This document shows positions 10,465 to 20,994 of a stretch of 64,000 nt of DNA, piece after piece. Each line of letters starts with the position of its first letter. The stretch's first letter is position 1. The translations under genes and the position numbers were made by a program. Source of the DNA: Gammaproteobacteria bacterium (GTDB lineage: Bacteria > Pseudomonadota > Gammaproteobacteria > Pseudomonadales > JADFDG01); contig JADFDG010000001.1 of NCBI GenBank assembly GCA_018262975.1, positions 62,001 through 126,000 on the forward strand, read 5' to 3'. The notes beneath the pieces are model-generated. The model searched no databases and was not told the DNA's origin. It worked only from the letters and a program-made list of their open reading frames with translations.

Positions 10465-10493
10465 CAAAGAAAAAGGCGGCGCAAGCGCCGCCT
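10465..10493 (-). terminator. Intrinsic terminator of fimV
   Basis: A 9-bp GC-rich inverted repeat (AGGCGGCGC / GCGCCGCCT) with a two-base centre begins 26 bases after the fimV stop. Read on the minus strand it is followed by TTTTTCTTTG. The stem plus U-run is the classical Rho-independent arrangement. Confidence 0.85.
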
Positions 10494-10518
10494 CGTTCCA
10501 CCGCGGAGAAACGATCAA

Positions 10519-13173
10519 TCAACCAACCTGGCCCAGCAGCTTCTGCGCCTCGGACTTCTGCGCCGCGTTGCCCTCTGCGACCACCTCGTTGAGGATGTCG
10601 CGGGCACCCTCGGCGTCACCCATGTCGATATAGGCACGGGCGAGGTCGAGCTTGGTGGCGTTTTCGTCGCTGTCGGCGAGGAAATCGAAGTCGTCACCGG
10701 CGGCCTGGGTGGCACCTTCGGTGCCCAGGTCGGACTCGAGCTCGGCCAGCTCGGATTCGAGATCGATCTCGGCGGCAGCCTCCTCGACGGCCGGCGCGGC
10801 AGCCGGCTCCTCGAAGGAAAGGTCGGCCAGTTCGTCGGCAACGGCAGGCGCCGGCGCGGCCTCGAACTCGAGGTCTTCACCCAGCGACAGCTCATCGACC
10901 GCCGGCGCGGCGGCCGGCTCTTCGAAGGAGAGGTCGTCTTCGAGGGTGAATTCCTCGGCGACTGCGGCGGTAGCCGGCTGCTCTTCCTCGAGGGTGAACT
11001 CGCCCAGGCTGTCTTCCAGCGAAAGCTCGCCGAAATCCTCGCTGGCGGCAGCGACCGGCTCGGCCTCGGGCTCGGCATAGTCGTCGAGCGAGAAGTCCAG
11101 CGTTTCCTCGATGGCCGGCGTCGCCGCGGTGGCGGCGACATCGGTCGCCGGCGTGGCGAAATCATCGGACAGATCGAAGGACAGGTCGTTGTCGGCGGTT
11201 GCCGACTTGCCGCCGGAGAACTCCAGCGCCAGGTCGTCGAGGCTCGGCATCTGCTCGTCGGCGGCAGCGGCAACCGAAGCAGCAGCGACCGCACCACCAC
11301 CGACGCGGGCCAGCACGGCTTCCGCCTGGCGACGTACGTCGGCATTGCCGGTAGCGGCCGCCTTGCCGGCCTGCTCGCGGGCAGCATCGCTGTCGCCCAT
11401 CTCGGCGTAGACCTCGGCGAGCTTGACGCGGATATCCGCGCGCTCCGGCTCGCGCTGCAGCGCGGCGTAGAGGATGTCGGCAGCCTGCTGGAAGCGGCCG
11501 TAGGCCATGTACATGTCGGCTTCGCCGAGCGGATCGGCGGCTTCGCCGCCATCCGCCACGGCGTGCTGCTCGCCGGACTCATCGCCGCCCAGGTTCAGGT
11601 CCTGCAGCTGCGCGAGGTCATCGGCAACCTGCTCGTCGACATTGCTCTCGTCGGCATATGCCGGTGCGGCGGCCGCGGACTGCTTCTTCTTGCGCAGGTA
11701 CCAGAACGCACCGCCACCGGCCAGCAGCGCGGCGAGCAAGCCACCGATGGGCAGCAGCAGCGACGGTTTCTCCGGCTCGGGCGCAGGCTTGGGCTGTTTC
11801 TTGGGCTTTTCCTTTTTCTTCTCGACCACCGGCTTTTCTTCGGCAGCCGGGGCAGCGGCATCAGCAGCGGCAGCCGATGCATCGGCAGCGGCGGGCTGGG
11901 CCTCGCCGGCGGCCGGTTGCTGCGGCGCTTCCGCCGGCTCCAGGCCCTTTTCCTTGCGCAGGCGATTGAGCTCCTGCTGCATGCCGGCGATCTGGTCGTC
12001 CTTCATCGCCAGCAGCTTTTCGCTGGACTTGACCTGCTTGTCGAGGTCGCCCAGGCGCGATGCCAGCTCCTTGTTCTCGCGTGCAGCCTTGTCGAGGCCT
12101 TCCTCGGCAATGGCCAGTTCGTTCTGCAGCGCCTCGGATTCCTTGCCGCCGGCGGCCTTGCCCGCTTTCGCCGATGCGGTCGGGGCGACGAGTGTTACCT
12201 CACCGGCGCCGGTGCCACGCGCGGCCGGCGCCTTGGGCGCCACGGTCTTGCCGGCTTCCAGTTGCGCGCCCTCGGCGGGCAGCGCAGCGGCACGCTGGTC
12301 GAGCAACTCGCGCCAGGCGCGGGTTTGTGCGGCGAAGTCACGACGCGCTTCGTCGGTGCTGATCTGCTGGACTTCGGCTTCGCCCGGAATCCTCAGCACG
12401 TAACCCTTTTTTACGAGGTTGATGTTCCCGTTGATGAACGCATCCGGATTGGCGCGCTGGATGGCGATCATCGTCTGCTGCGTGGAAGCAGCGCCGCGAA
12501 ATCGGTCGGCGATCTGCGCCATGGTGTCGCCGGACTGGACGCGGTAGTCGCCCTCGCGGGCGGCCGGCTGGGCAGCCGGCGACGGCTCGCGGGTTTGCGC
12601 TGCCGGGCTGGCGGGTTCTTCGCGGGCAACGACACCTGACGGGGGCGGCGGCAGCGAACTGTCGACCGTCTCCACCGGGGCGGGAGGCGCGACCACCGGT
12701 GCCGGTGCCTGCACCGGCGCGGCGGGGGCTGCCGCTACCGGCTCGGCCGTTGCCGTCGGGGCGGCACCGGCCTTGTAGATGGGCGGATCGAGCAGGATGG
12801 TGTACTCGCGCAACAGGCGACCCTGCGGCCACTGCACTTCCATCAGGAAGTTCAGGAACGGCTCGGTGACCGGCTTGCTGCTGCGCGCCACGATCACCAT
12901 GCGGTCAGCCGTGCGAGACTGGATCTCGAAACGGATATCGGACAGGAAGAAAACGCGCTCCACGCCGGCCCGGGAGAACTCGTCCTGCGAGGCCAGCGCG
13001 GCAAGCACTTCCTCGGTGGACAGGTCCTTGGTCTGGATCAGTTCGATTTCCAGTTCCAGCGGCTGGTTGAGGTAGGACTTGAGGGTGTAGTCACCGACGC
13101 CCAGCGCAGACGCCAGCCCCGGCAGGATCAAGCCGGCGCCCAGAATTGCCGCGGCGAGTTTGTTTCGAACCAT
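10519..13173 (-). CDS. fimV: FimV/HubP-family polar hub protein
   Basis: FimV/HubP proteins are peptidoglycan-binding, pole-localised scaffolds for type IV pili, chemotaxis and chromosome-pole anchoring. The 884 residues show a signal-like start (1-23, ending ASA), a FimV N-terminal domain (about 24-132), a Pro/Ala linker, a LysM domain (about 210-262, GDYRVQSGDTMAQIA), a coiled coil (about 345-410), and one membrane helix (about 471-492) followed by a RKKK stop-transfer. The cytoplasmic half is very acidic, with repeated SFEEPAAAPAV-like units, a TPR-like segment, and a C-terminal FimV domain (TKLDLARAYIDMGD). It sits between asd and truA, as in Pseudomonas. It has its own terminator and probably its own promoter. 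Confidence 0.93.
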   Translation of the reverse strand: MVRNKLAAAILGAGLILPGLASALGVGDYTLKSYLNQPLELEIELIQTKDLSTEEVLAALASQDEFSRAGVERVFFLSDIRFEIQSRTADRMVIVARSSKPVTEPFLNFLMEVQWPQGRLLREYTILLDPPIYKAGAAPTATAEPVAAAPAAPVQAPAPVVAPPAPVETVDSSLPPPPSGVVAREEPASPAAQTREPSPAAQPAAREGDYRVQSGDTMAQIADRFRGAASTQQTMIAIQRANPDAFINGNINLVKKGYVLRIPGEAEVQQISTDEARRDFAAQTRAWRELLDQRAAALPAEGAQLEAGKTVAPKAPAARGTGAGEVTLVAPTASAKAGKAAGGKESEALQNELAIAEEGLDKAARENKELASRLGDLDKQVKSSEKLLAMKDDQIAGMQQELNRLRKEKGLEPAEAPQQPAAGEAQPAAADASAAAADAAAPAAEEKPVVEKKKEKPKKQPKPAPEPEKPSLLLPIGGLLAALLAGGGAFWYLRKKKQSAAAAPAYADESNVDEQVADDLAQLQDLNLGGDESGEQHAVADGGEAADPLGEADMYMAYGRFQQAADILYAALQREPERADIRVKLAEVYAEMGDSDAAREQAGKAAATGNADVRRQAEAVLARVGGGAVAAASVAAAADEQMPSLDDLALEFSGGKSATADNDLSFDLSDDFATPATDVAATAATPAIEETLDFSLDDYAEPEAEPVAAASEDFGELSLEDSLGEFTLEEEQPATAAVAEEFTLEDDLSFEEPAAAPAVDELSLGEDLEFEAAPAPAVADELADLSFEEPAAAPAVEEAAAEIDLESELAELESDLGTEGATQAAGDDFDFLADSDENATKLDLARAYIDMGDAEGARDILNEVVAEGNAAQKSEAQKLLGQVG

Positions 13174-13247
13174 TGCCCCATCCTTTCTCGTCGTTGTTGT
13201 TGTCCCCGGCGCCGAGGATTCCCGCGATGGCCGCCTTGGGCAGGCGA

Positions 13248-13288
13248 GGCCGGCAAAAAAACGTGACAGGGGTCACAAATTGCCGGCC
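13248..13288. repeat. Nested inverted repeats in the asd-fimV gap
   Basis: The outer arms GGCCGGCAA (13248-13256) and TTGCCGGCC (13280-13288) are perfect complements. Inside them lie GTGAC (13263-13267) and GTCAC (13272-13276). Read on the minus strand, the inner hairpin is followed by G and seven T, so it could end asd transcription, or fold in the fimV leader. The gap is 155 bp in total and I see no gene in it. Confidence 0.6.
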
Positions 13289-13328
13289 AAACCTAGAAAC
13301 ACTCTAACGTAGTGCGCCTAACTATCCA

Positions 13329-14351
<1,023 letters not shown>

Positions 14352-14378
14352 GTTATCGATCTCCGGGGAATTCGTTGT

Positions 14379-15452
14379 TCAAAGCGCCGCGACGACCGCG
14401 TCGCCCATCTCTTTCGTGCCAACCTTGCGGGTGCCTTCGCTGTAGATGTCGGCGGTGCGCAGGCCCTGGTCGAGGACCTTGCCCACCGCCTGCTCGATCT
14501 GCGTGGCCACCTGCGGCAGGTTCAGGCTGTAGCGGAACAGCATGGCCAGCGACAGGATGGTGGCCAGCGGGTTGGCCACGCCCTGCCCGGCGATGTCCGG
14601 CGCCGAACCGTGGCACGGCTCGTACATGCCCTTGCCCGACTCGTCCAGCGACGCCGACGGCAGCATGCCGATGGAGCCGGTCAGCATGGAGGCCTCGTCG
14701 GAGAGGATGTCGCCGAACAGGTTGCCGGTGACGATCACGTCGAACTGCTTGGGCGCGCGCACCAGCTGCATGGCGGCATTGTCCACGTACATGTGTGACA
14801 GTTGCGCGGCCGGGTAGTCCTTGGCCACCTCGGTCACCACCTGCTTCCACAGCTCGGTGACTTCCATGACGTTGGCCTTGTCCACCGAGCAGACCTTGTT
14901 GCCGCGCTTGGCGGCCAGTTCGAAGGCCACCTTCGCAATGCGACGGATCTCGCTCTCGCGGTAGATGTCGGTGTTGTAGCCCTCGCGCTCGCCGTTCTCC
15001 AGGGTGCGGATGCCGCGCGGCTGGCCGAAGTAGATGCCGCCGGTGAGCTCGCGCACGATGAGGATGTCGAGGCCGGCGACGATTTCCGGCTTCAGCGACG
15101 AGGCGCCGGCCAGTTGCGGGTAGAGGATGGCCGGGCGCAGGTTGGCAAACAGCCCGAGCTCGCTGCGCAGTTTCAGCAGGCCGCGCTCCGGGCGGATGGA
15201 ACGCTCGATGTTGTCCCACTTCGGGCCGCCGATGGAGCCGAACAGGATGGCGTCGGCGGCGCGCGCCTTGGCCAGGGTGCGGTCCGGCAGCGGCACGCCG
15301 TCGGCGTCGATGGCGGCGCCACCGACCACGTCTTCCTCGACCTTGATGCCCAGGTTGTGCTGCGCGTTCAGCTTGTCGAGGACCTTGCGGGCCTCGGCCA
15401 TGATTTCCGGGCCGATGCCGTCGCCGGGGAGAACCAGGATCGTCTTGCTCAT
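14379..15452 (-). CDS. leuB: 3-isopropylmalate dehydrogenase (LeuB)
   Basis: This enzyme performs the oxidative decarboxylation of 3-isopropylmalate with NAD in leucine synthesis. It has 357 residues from the ATG at 15452, which gives the usual [16 protein letters not shown] start; an ATG five codons upstream is also open but less likely. Substrate-binding arginines lie around ERSIRPERG and [13 protein letters not shown], and the metal-binding region is [17 protein letters not shown]. The gene is separated from leuD by a REP-like palindrome, which is unusual inside a leuCDB operon. Confidence 0.95.
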   Translation of the reverse strand: MSKTILVLPGDGIGPEIMAEARKVLDKLNAQHNLGIKVEEDVVGGAAIDADGVPLPDRTLAKARAADAILFGSIGGPKWDNIERSIRPERGLLKLRSELGLFANLRPAILYPQLAGASSLKPEIVAGLDILIVRELTGGIYFGQPRGIRTLENGEREGYNTDIYRESEIRRIAKVAFELAAKRGNKVCSVDKANVMEVTELWKQVVTEVAKDYPAAQLSHMYVDNAAMQLVRAPKQFDVIVTGNLFGDILSDEASMLTGSIGMLPSASLDESGKGMYEPCHGSAPDIAGQGVANPLATILSLAMLFRYSLNLPQVATQIEQAVGKVLDQGLRTADIYSEGTRKVGTKEMGDAVVAAL

Positions 15453-15467
15453 GTCATCAAATCCCAT

Positions 15468-15524
15468 GTAGCGAGGGCGCCATGCGCCCGAAGTCAGTTA
15501 TCGCGGGCATGGCCCGCTCCCTAC
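15468..15524. repeat. REP-like palindrome pair between leuD and leuB, overlapping the leuD stop
   Basis: Two inverted 24-base units face each other: 15468-15491 begins GTAGCGAGGGCG and 15501-15524 ends CCCGCTCCCTAC. They have a 9-base spacer, and each unit contains its own small palindrome around GCCATG/CATGGC. The GTAG head plus palindrome is the signature of REP elements mobilised by RAYT transposases in pseudomonads and Stenotrophomonas. A related pair lies at 56198-56256. The TAG of the right-hand unit's head is the leuD stop codon. Confidence 0.75.
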
Positions 15525-16177
15525 GTCCGCTTGGCGATCGCGTTGAATACCCACGGCGCTTCCGCCGCCCGCTTCGCCTCGTAGGCGCGGATGGCGTCGG
15601 CGTCCTGCAGGGTCAGGCCGATGTCGTCGAGGCCATTCAGCAGGCAGTGCTTGCGGAAGGCGTCGATCTCGAAGGCGAACGACTGGCCGGACGGCGTGGT
15701 GACCGTCTGCTTCTCCAGGTCGATGGCCAGCTGGTAGCCCTCGGTGGCCTGCGTCTCGCGGAACAGCTGCTCCACCTGCTCCTCGCTGAGGATGATCGGC
15801 AGCAGGCCGTTCTTGAAGCTGTTGTTGAAGAAGATGTCGGCGTAGCTCGGCGCGATGAGGGCGCGGAAACCCTGGTCCATCAGCGCCCAGGGCGCGTGCT
15901 CGCGGCTGGAACCACAACCGAAGTTGCGGCGCGCCAGCAGCACCTGCGCGCCCTGGTAGCGCGGCTGGTTGAGCACGAAATCCTTGTTGAGCGGGCGCTT
16001 GCTGTTGTCCATGCCCGGCTGCCCCTCGTCGAGGTAGCGCAGTTCGTCGAACAGGTTCGGGCCGTAGCCGCTCTTGAAGATGCTCTTCAGGAACTGCTTG
16101 GGGATGATCAGGTCGGTGTCGACGTTGGCGCGGTCGAGCGGCGCCACGAGGCCCTTGAGCGTGGTGAACTTTTCCAT
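15521..16177 (-). CDS. leuD: 3-isopropylmalate dehydratase small subunit (LeuD)
   Basis: LeuD is the swivel subunit that pairs with LeuC to isomerise 2- to 3-isopropylmalate. The 218 residues include the family motifs [13 protein letters not shown] near residue 18 and [14 protein letters not shown] near residue 86, where the SSR segment binds substrate. The ATG at 16177 follows leuC by two bases, so the subunits are translationally close. The stop codon TAG is built from the conserved GTAG end of a REP-like element, and the last few residues (AKRT) may therefore reflect insertion of that element. Confidence 0.95.
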   Translation of the reverse strand: MEKFTTLKGLVAPLDRANVDTDLIIPKQFLKSIFKSGYGPNLFDELRYLDEGQPGMDNSKRPLNKDFVLNQPRYQGAQVLLARRNFGCGSSREHAPWALMDQGFRALIAPSYADIFFNNSFKNGLLPIILSEEQVEQLFRETQATEGYQLAIDLEKQTVTTPSGQSFAFEIDAFRKHCLLNGLDDIGLTLQDADAIRAYEAKRAAEAPWVFNAIAKRT

Positions 16178-16179
16178 GG

Positions 16180-17592
16180 TCAGATGCCCTCGCGTACGTC
16201 AACGAAATGACCGGCGATCGCTGCCGCCGCCGCCATCGCCGGGCTGCACAGGTGCGTGCGCCCGCCGTTGCCCTGGCGACCCTCGAAGTTGCGGTTCGAG
16301 GTGGACGCGCAGTGCTCGCCCGGCAGCAGCTTGTCCGGGTTCATGGCCAGGCACATCGAGCAGCCCGGTTCGCGCCACTCGAAACCGGCGGCCTTGAAGA
16401 TGGCGTCGAGGCCCTCGGCTTCCGCCTGCTTCTTCACCAGGCCGGAGCCCGGCACCACCATCGCCTGCTTGACGCTGCCAGCAACCTTCTTGCCCTTCGC
16501 CACCGCCGCGGCGGCGCGCAGGTCTTCAATGCGCGAGTTGGTGCAGGAGCCGATGAACACGCGGTCGACCTTGATGTCGGTGATCTTCATGCCCGGCTTG
16601 AGGCCCATGTACTCGTAGGCGCGCAGCATGCCGTTGCGCTTCACGTCGTCGGACTCGGCCTGCGGGTCCGGCAGCACGGCGTCGACCGGCAATACCATCT
16701 CCGGCGAGGTGCCCCAGCTGACCTGCGGCTTGATGTCTTCCGCGCGGATCTCCACCACGGTGTCGAACTTCGCGTCGGCGTCGGAGTGCAGCGTCTTCCA
16801 CCAGGTGACGGCCTTGTCCCAGTTGGCGCCGGTCGGCGCGAACGGGCGGCCCTTCACGTACTCGATGGTCTTGTCGTCCACGGCGACCATGCCGGCGCGG
16901 GCGCCCGCCTCGATCGACATGTTGCAGATGCTCATGCGGCCTTCCATCGACAGCGAGCGGATGGCGCTGCCGCCGAATTCCATCGCGTAGCCCGTGCCGC
17001 CGGCAGTGCCGATCACGCCGATGATGTGCAGCACCACGTCTTTCGCGGTGACGCCGGCGCCGAGGGTGCCCTCGACGCGCACCAGCATGTTCTTCATCTT
17101 CTTGGCGACCAGGCACTGGGTGGCGAGCACGTGCTCGACTTCCGAGGTGCCGATGCCGTGCGCCAGGCAGGCCAGCGCGCCGTTGGTGGAGGTGTGCGAG
17201 TCGCCGCAGACCACCGTCATGCCCGGCAGCACCGCGCCCTGCTCCGGCGCCATCACGTGCACGATGCCCTGGCGTACGTCGCCGATGCCGAACTCGAGGA
17301 TGCCGAACGCCTTGGTGTTCTCCTCCAGCGTCTGCACCTGGATGCGCGAGGTCTCGTCCTCGATCTCGGCCGCCGACCTGAACGGCGTGGTGGGCACGTT
17401 GTGGTCGATGGTGGCGACGTTGGTATCGAGGCGCCACGGCTGGCGGCCGGCCAGGCGCAGCCCCTCGAAGGCCTGCGGACTGGTCACCTCGTGGATGATG
17501 TGGCGGTCGATATAGATGAGCGCCGAGCCGTCATCGCGCTGCTTGACGAGGTGGGCGTCCCAGAGTTTGTCGTAGAGGGTCTTGCCGGCCAT
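16180..17592 (-). CDS. leuC: 3-isopropylmalate dehydratase large subunit (LeuC)
   Basis: LeuC is the [4Fe-4S] aconitase-type subunit of isopropylmalate isomerase. It has 470 residues from the ATG at 17592 ([14 protein letters not shown]), the normal start; the longer upstream frame encodes nothing similar. The three cluster cysteines are in FIGSCTNSR (one) and [10 protein letters not shown] (two). The [13 protein letters not shown] substrate motif is present. It is the first gene of leuC-D-B and diverges from a LysR-type regulator across a 103-bp gap holding a perfect inverted repeat. Confidence 0.96.
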   Translation of the reverse strand: MAGKTLYDKLWDAHLVKQRDDGSALIYIDRHIIHEVTSPQAFEGLRLAGRQPWRLDTNVATIDHNVPTTPFRSAAEIEDETSRIQVQTLEENTKAFGILEFGIGDVRQGIVHVMAPEQGAVLPGMTVVCGDSHTSTNGALACLAHGIGTSEVEHVLATQCLVAKKMKNMLVRVEGTLGAGVTAKDVVLHIIGVIGTAGGTGYAMEFGGSAIRSLSMEGRMSICNMSIEAGARAGMVAVDDKTIEYVKGRPFAPTGANWDKAVTWWKTLHSDADAKFDTVVEIRAEDIKPQVSWGTSPEMVLPVDAVLPDPQAESDDVKRNGMLRAYEYMGLKPGMKITDIKVDRVFIGSCTNSRIEDLRAAAAVAKGKKVAGSVKQAMVVPGSGLVKKQAEAEGLDAIFKAAGFEWREPGCSMCLAMNPDKLLPGEHCASTSNRNFEGRQGNGGRTHLCSPAMAAAAAIAGHFVDVREGI

Positions 17593-17652
17593 GGGGATAC
17601 CTGGAGGGGGGATTTCGACGCTGGCCAGTCTGGGCTTCCCAAGCCAATAATT

Positions 17653-17677
17653 CCAATTCATCATTTTCATGAATTGG
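17653..17677. promoter_or_regulatory. Perfect inverted repeat in the leuC/LysR divergent promoter
   Basis: CCAATTCAT (17653-17661) and ATGAATTGG (17669-17677) are exact complements separated by 7 bases, in the AT-richest part of the gap. It lies 18 bases before the LysR start and about 60 bases before leuC. This is a good candidate for the LysR recognition site controlling both itself and leuCDB. It is a T-N13-A dyad rather than the textbook T-N11-A. Confidence 0.6.
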
Positions 17678-17695
17678 ATAACCATTGGTAATCCC

Positions 17696-18580
17696 ATGAA
17701 TATCGAGGGACTGACCGCCTTCCTGGCGGTGGCCGAGACCGGGTCGTTCACCGGCGCCGCGGAGCGGCTGTTCATCACCCAGCCGGCGGTCAGCAAGCGC
17801 ATCGCCCAGCTGGAGGGTGACCTGGACACGCGGTTGTTCGACCGCATCGGCCGCGAGGTACGGCTGACCCAGGCCGGCGACGCCCTGCTGCCGCGTGCCC
17901 GCGCCATCCTGCTGACCCTGGAGGACACCCGCCGGGCGCTGCACAACCTGTCGGGCGGCATCGACGGCCGGCTGGCCTTTGGCACCAGCCACCACATCGG
18001 CCTGCACCGCCTGCCGCCGTTGCTGCGCGAGTACTCGGCGCGCTACCCGAAAGTGCAGCTGGACATCCGCTTCATCGATTCCGAGGAAGCCTGGGACGAC
18101 ATCATCACCGGCGAGATCGAGCTGGGCATCGTCACCCTGCCGCCGACCGCCGACAAGGCCAGCCCGCTTCGCGCGGAACGTATCTGGGCCGACCCGCTGG
18201 CGGTGGTGGCGGCCCCGGAGCACCCGCTGGCGGGATTGCGCTCGGTGACGCTGCGTGCGCTGAGCCAGCACGCGGCCATCCTGCCCAGCGATGCCACCTT
18301 CACCCGCCGTATCGTCGATGCGGCGTTCACCGCCCGCGGTCTGTCCACGCCGGTGTCGATCAGCACCAACTACCTGGAGACCATCAAGATGATGGTGGCC
18401 GTGGGCCTGGGCTGGAGCGTATTGCCGGCCAGCATGGTGGACGCGCAGATCGTCGCGCTGCCCGTGAACGAGTTGCGGATCCACCGTGACCTGGGCGTGG
18501 TCTACCACCCGGGTCGCACGCTGTCGAACGCGGCGCGGGCCATGCTGGAGATGCTCGACGCGCACCGTGACCGGCGCTGA
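17696..18580 (+). CDS. LysR-family transcriptional regulator, probable leu operon regulator
   Basis: This 294-residue LysR-type regulator starts at the ATG at 17696 ([18 protein letters not shown]). A longer frame from 17669 would start inside the palindrome. The N-terminal winged helix-turn-helix covers about residues 1-60 ([19 protein letters not shown]) and the C-terminal effector domain about residues 88-294. Divergent placement from leuC and the shared palindrome suggest it controls leuCDB, perhaps with a pathway metabolite as co-inducer as known for other LysR biosynthetic regulators. That role is inferred from context. Confidence 0.88.
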   Translation: MNIEGLTAFLAVAETGSFTGAAERLFITQPAVSKRIAQLEGDLDTRLFDRIGREVRLTQAGDALLPRARAILLTLEDTRRALHNLSGGIDGRLAFGTSHHIGLHRLPPLLREYSARYPKVQLDIRFIDSEEAWDDIITGEIELGIVTLPPTADKASPLRAERIWADPLAVVAAPEHPLAGLRSVTLRALSQHAAILPSDATFTRRIVDAAFTARGLSTPVSISTNYLETIKMMVAVGLGWSVLPASMVDAQIVALPVNELRIHRDLGVVYHPGRTLSNAARAMLEMLDAHRDRR

Positions 18581-18591
18581 GCATCCCCCGC

Positions 18592-19800
18592 TCACTCGCG
18601 CGCGTAACGGCGCCTTGTGTGGCGGGCGACCAGCGCGGCAATCAGCGTCGCCGCGAAGAAACCGGCGGCCAGCGGCAGCAGCGAACCGTCCAGTTGCTGG
18701 CCGATCGCCCAGCCGAGCAGCGCCGCCATCAGCGTCGTGCAGAAGCCGAGGAACGAGGACGCCGTACCTGCCACGCGCCCCATCGGCACCATCGCCAGCG
18801 CGTTGAGGTTGGGCACCGCTGCCGCGAACAGGAACAGCACCAGCGCCATCATCGCCCAGTACAGCGCCAGCGGCGGATTGCCACCAAGGCTGGCCAGCAG
18901 CAACAGCCCGGTGGCCGGCACCAGCGCCCACACCGCCGCGTGTGCGATGCGCGTCGAGCCGAAACGCTCCACGAAACGCGCATTGAGCAGGTTGGCCACC
19001 GCGATCACCGCGGCAATGCTGCCGAACGCCAGCGGGAAGTCGTCGCCGAGCCCGTAGATGTCCTGGAATACCTGCTGCGCGGTGGCCACGTAGGACATCA
19101 ACAGGGTGAACAGGAAGCCGAGCGCGATGGTGTAGCCGACGGTGAGCGGGCTGGCGAACACCTCGCGCACGTCGGCCGCCAGCTGGGCGAACGGTCCGGC
19201 GCCGGGGATGCTGCCTTCGCCCGCCGCATGCGTTTCCGGCAGGCGCAATCCCGACCAGCCGGCGAGCAGCAACGCGCAGGCGGCGGTGAACAGGAAGATG
19301 CCGTGCCAGTCGGCGAACGCCAGCACCAGCATGCCCAGCGCCGGCGCGAAGATCGGCACGATAATGAAGATCACCATGGCGAACGACATCACCCGCGCCA
19401 TGCGGTTGCCCACGAACAGGTCGCGCACCACCGCGGTGGAGATGACCCGCGGCGCGGCAGCGCCGAAGCCCTGCAACAGGCGCGCGGCCAGCAGGGCACC
19501 GAAGGAGTCGGCCACCGCGGCCCACAGGCAGCCGGCGATGAACAGCGCCAGGCCGATGAACAGCATCCGCTTGCGACCGTACAGGTCGGACAGCGGCCCG
19601 TAGAACAGTTGCCCCACGCCGATGCCCACCAGGAACGCGGTGATCAGTTCCTGGCGGTCGTTGGGGTCATCCACGGCGAACTCGCTGCCAATGATGCCCA
19701 GCGCCGGCAGCACCATGTCCAGCGCCAGCGCGCCCACCGCCATCATCATGCCGATGAGGGCGAGGAATTCGCCGAACGGGATGCGCAGGCGATCACTCAT
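18592..19800 (-). CDS. MFS transporter, Bcr/CflA-type multidrug efflux
   Basis: This 402-residue inner-membrane transporter has 12 predicted helices. The MFS motif A is GPLSDLYGRKRM near residue 68, preceded by the YxS-type substrate region of drug/H+ antiporters (VGIGVGQLFYGPLSD). The N-terminal ALDMVLPALG helix is characteristic of Bcr/CflA drug:proton antiporters. The substrate is unknown. It overlaps the next MFS gene by four bases (ATGA), so the two are translationally coupled, and it converges on the LysR gene with an 11-bp gap. Confidence 0.85.
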   Translation of the reverse strand: MSDRLRIPFGEFLALIGMMMAVGALALDMVLPALGIIGSEFAVDDPNDRQELITAFLVGIGVGQLFYGPLSDLYGRKRMLFIGLALFIAGCLWAAVADSFGALLAARLLQGFGAAAPRVISTAVVRDLFVGNRMARVMSFAMVIFIIVPIFAPALGMLVLAFADWHGIFLFTAACALLLAGWSGLRLPETHAAGEGSIPGAGPFAQLAADVREVFASPLTVGYTIALGFLFTLLMSYVATAQQVFQDIYGLGDDFPLAFGSIAAVIAVANLLNARFVERFGSTRIAHAAVWALVPATGLLLLASLGGNPPLALYWAMMALVLFLFAAAVPNLNALAMVPMGRVAGTASSFLGFCTTLMAALLGWAIGQQLDGSLLPLAAGFFAATLIAALVARHTRRRYARE

Positions 19801-20969
19801 GGGTGGCTTCCTTCCCGCAACAGCGGGTCATTCCTGAGAAACAGCACGACCAGCAGCAGCGCCGCGACGCCCGCGCCGGCCATGACGGTGAACGAGACTG
19901 TCGCGCCATGCGAGGGCCACAAGCCACCGGCGGCGAGCGCACCGAGCGCCCCGCCGACGCCATAACTGAAACTGGAGAACAGTGCCTGGCCACGGCCCTG
20001 GGCGGCGCCGGCAAACAGGCGATGCACCAGGTGGATGGCGGACGCATGCAGGAAACCGAAGGTGACCGCGTGCAGGAGCTGCGCCAGCAACAGCGCGCCG
20101 AGGTGGTCGGCAAAATATGCCAGCAACAACCAGCGCACCACCACGCCGGCGGCCGCCACGCCGAGCACCGCCACCGCCCCCACCTGCGCGAGGATGCGGT
20201 GCATGTAGATGAACACCAGTACCTCGGCGATCACCCCCAGTGCCCACAGGCCGCCGATGCCCAGCCGGCTCCAGCCCTGCTCCTCCAGGTAAATGGAGAA
20301 GTAGGTGTAGTACGGCCCGTGCGAGAGATTGATAAGCAGGCACGCGCACAGGAAGGCCCATACCACCGGCTGGCGCAGGCGACGGGCGAAATCCCCGTCG
20401 CCGGCACGCGCGCGCGCGTCATACGGCGTTTCATGGGTGAACAACGCGGTGATCCACAGCGCGACCATGATCGCCAGCATGAACGCCGGCAGCCAGGCGA
20501 CGCTGACGATGTCGAACACCGCGCCCAGTCCCAGCACCGCGGCGATGAAACCGATCGAGCCCCACAGGCGCACGCGACTGTACTCGGCGATGCGCGGCCC
20601 GAGGTGATTGAGGGTGACCACCTCGAACTGCGGCAACACCGCATTCCAGAAGAAGCTGTAGCCGGTCATCACCAGCGCCATGCCCCAGAAGGAGTCCACG
20701 CTCCACACCGCGGCGAACACCAGCACGGTGGCCAGCGCGCCCAGGCGCACGACCGGCAGCCGCGCGCGCTGGTGGTCGGCGATCCAGCCCCACAGGTTGG
20801 GCGCGACGATGCGCGTCGCCATGGGAATGGCGGCCAGCAGGCCGATCTCGGCCAGGCTGAAACCGCGGTCCTGCAGGAACAGGCTCCAGAACGGCACCAT
20901 GGCGCCGAGCACGCCGAAATAGGCGAAGTAGAACGCGCTCAGTCGCCAGTACGGGTAGGAGCGCTCCAT
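19797..20969 (-). CDS. MFS transporter, phenylpropionate-permease-like (HcaT family)
   Basis: This 390-residue, 12-helix transporter resembles the MFS_1-like family that includes HcaT and NupG/LacY-like proteins. The start YWRLSAFYFAYFGVLGAMVPFWSLFL is typical, and a GWIADHQRAR loop follows near residue 61. The substrate cannot be inferred; 3-phenylpropionate is only the name of the best-known relative. It is the first of two overlapping MFS genes and begins 25 bp after the aroC stop, so it may be read from the aroC promoter. Confidence 0.75.
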   Translation of the reverse strand: MERSYPYWRLSAFYFAYFGVLGAMVPFWSLFLQDRGFSLAEIGLLAAIPMATRIVAPNLWGWIADHQRARLPVVRLGALATVLVFAAVWSVDSFWGMALVMTGYSFFWNAVLPQFEVVTLNHLGPRIAEYSRVRLWGSIGFIAAVLGLGAVFDIVSVAWLPAFMLAIMVALWITALFTHETPYDARARAGDGDFARRLRQPVVWAFLCACLLINLSHGPYYTYFSIYLEEQGWSRLGIGGLWALGVIAEVLVFIYMHRILAQVGAVAVLGVAAAGVVVRWLLLAYFADHLGALLLAQLLHAVTFGFLHASAIHLVHRLFAGAAQGRGQALFSSFSYGVGGALGALAAGGLWPSHGATVSFTVMAGAGVAALLLVVLFLRNDPLLREGSHP

Positions 20970-20994
20970 GAGCGCGACCTGCCTGCCGTCGTGC

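Noticed and set aside
10420..12639. Plus-strand open frame of 739 codons
   Set aside because: It is the reverse shadow of the acidic fimV repeat region; leucine/glycine-rich pseudo-repeats come from those repeats.
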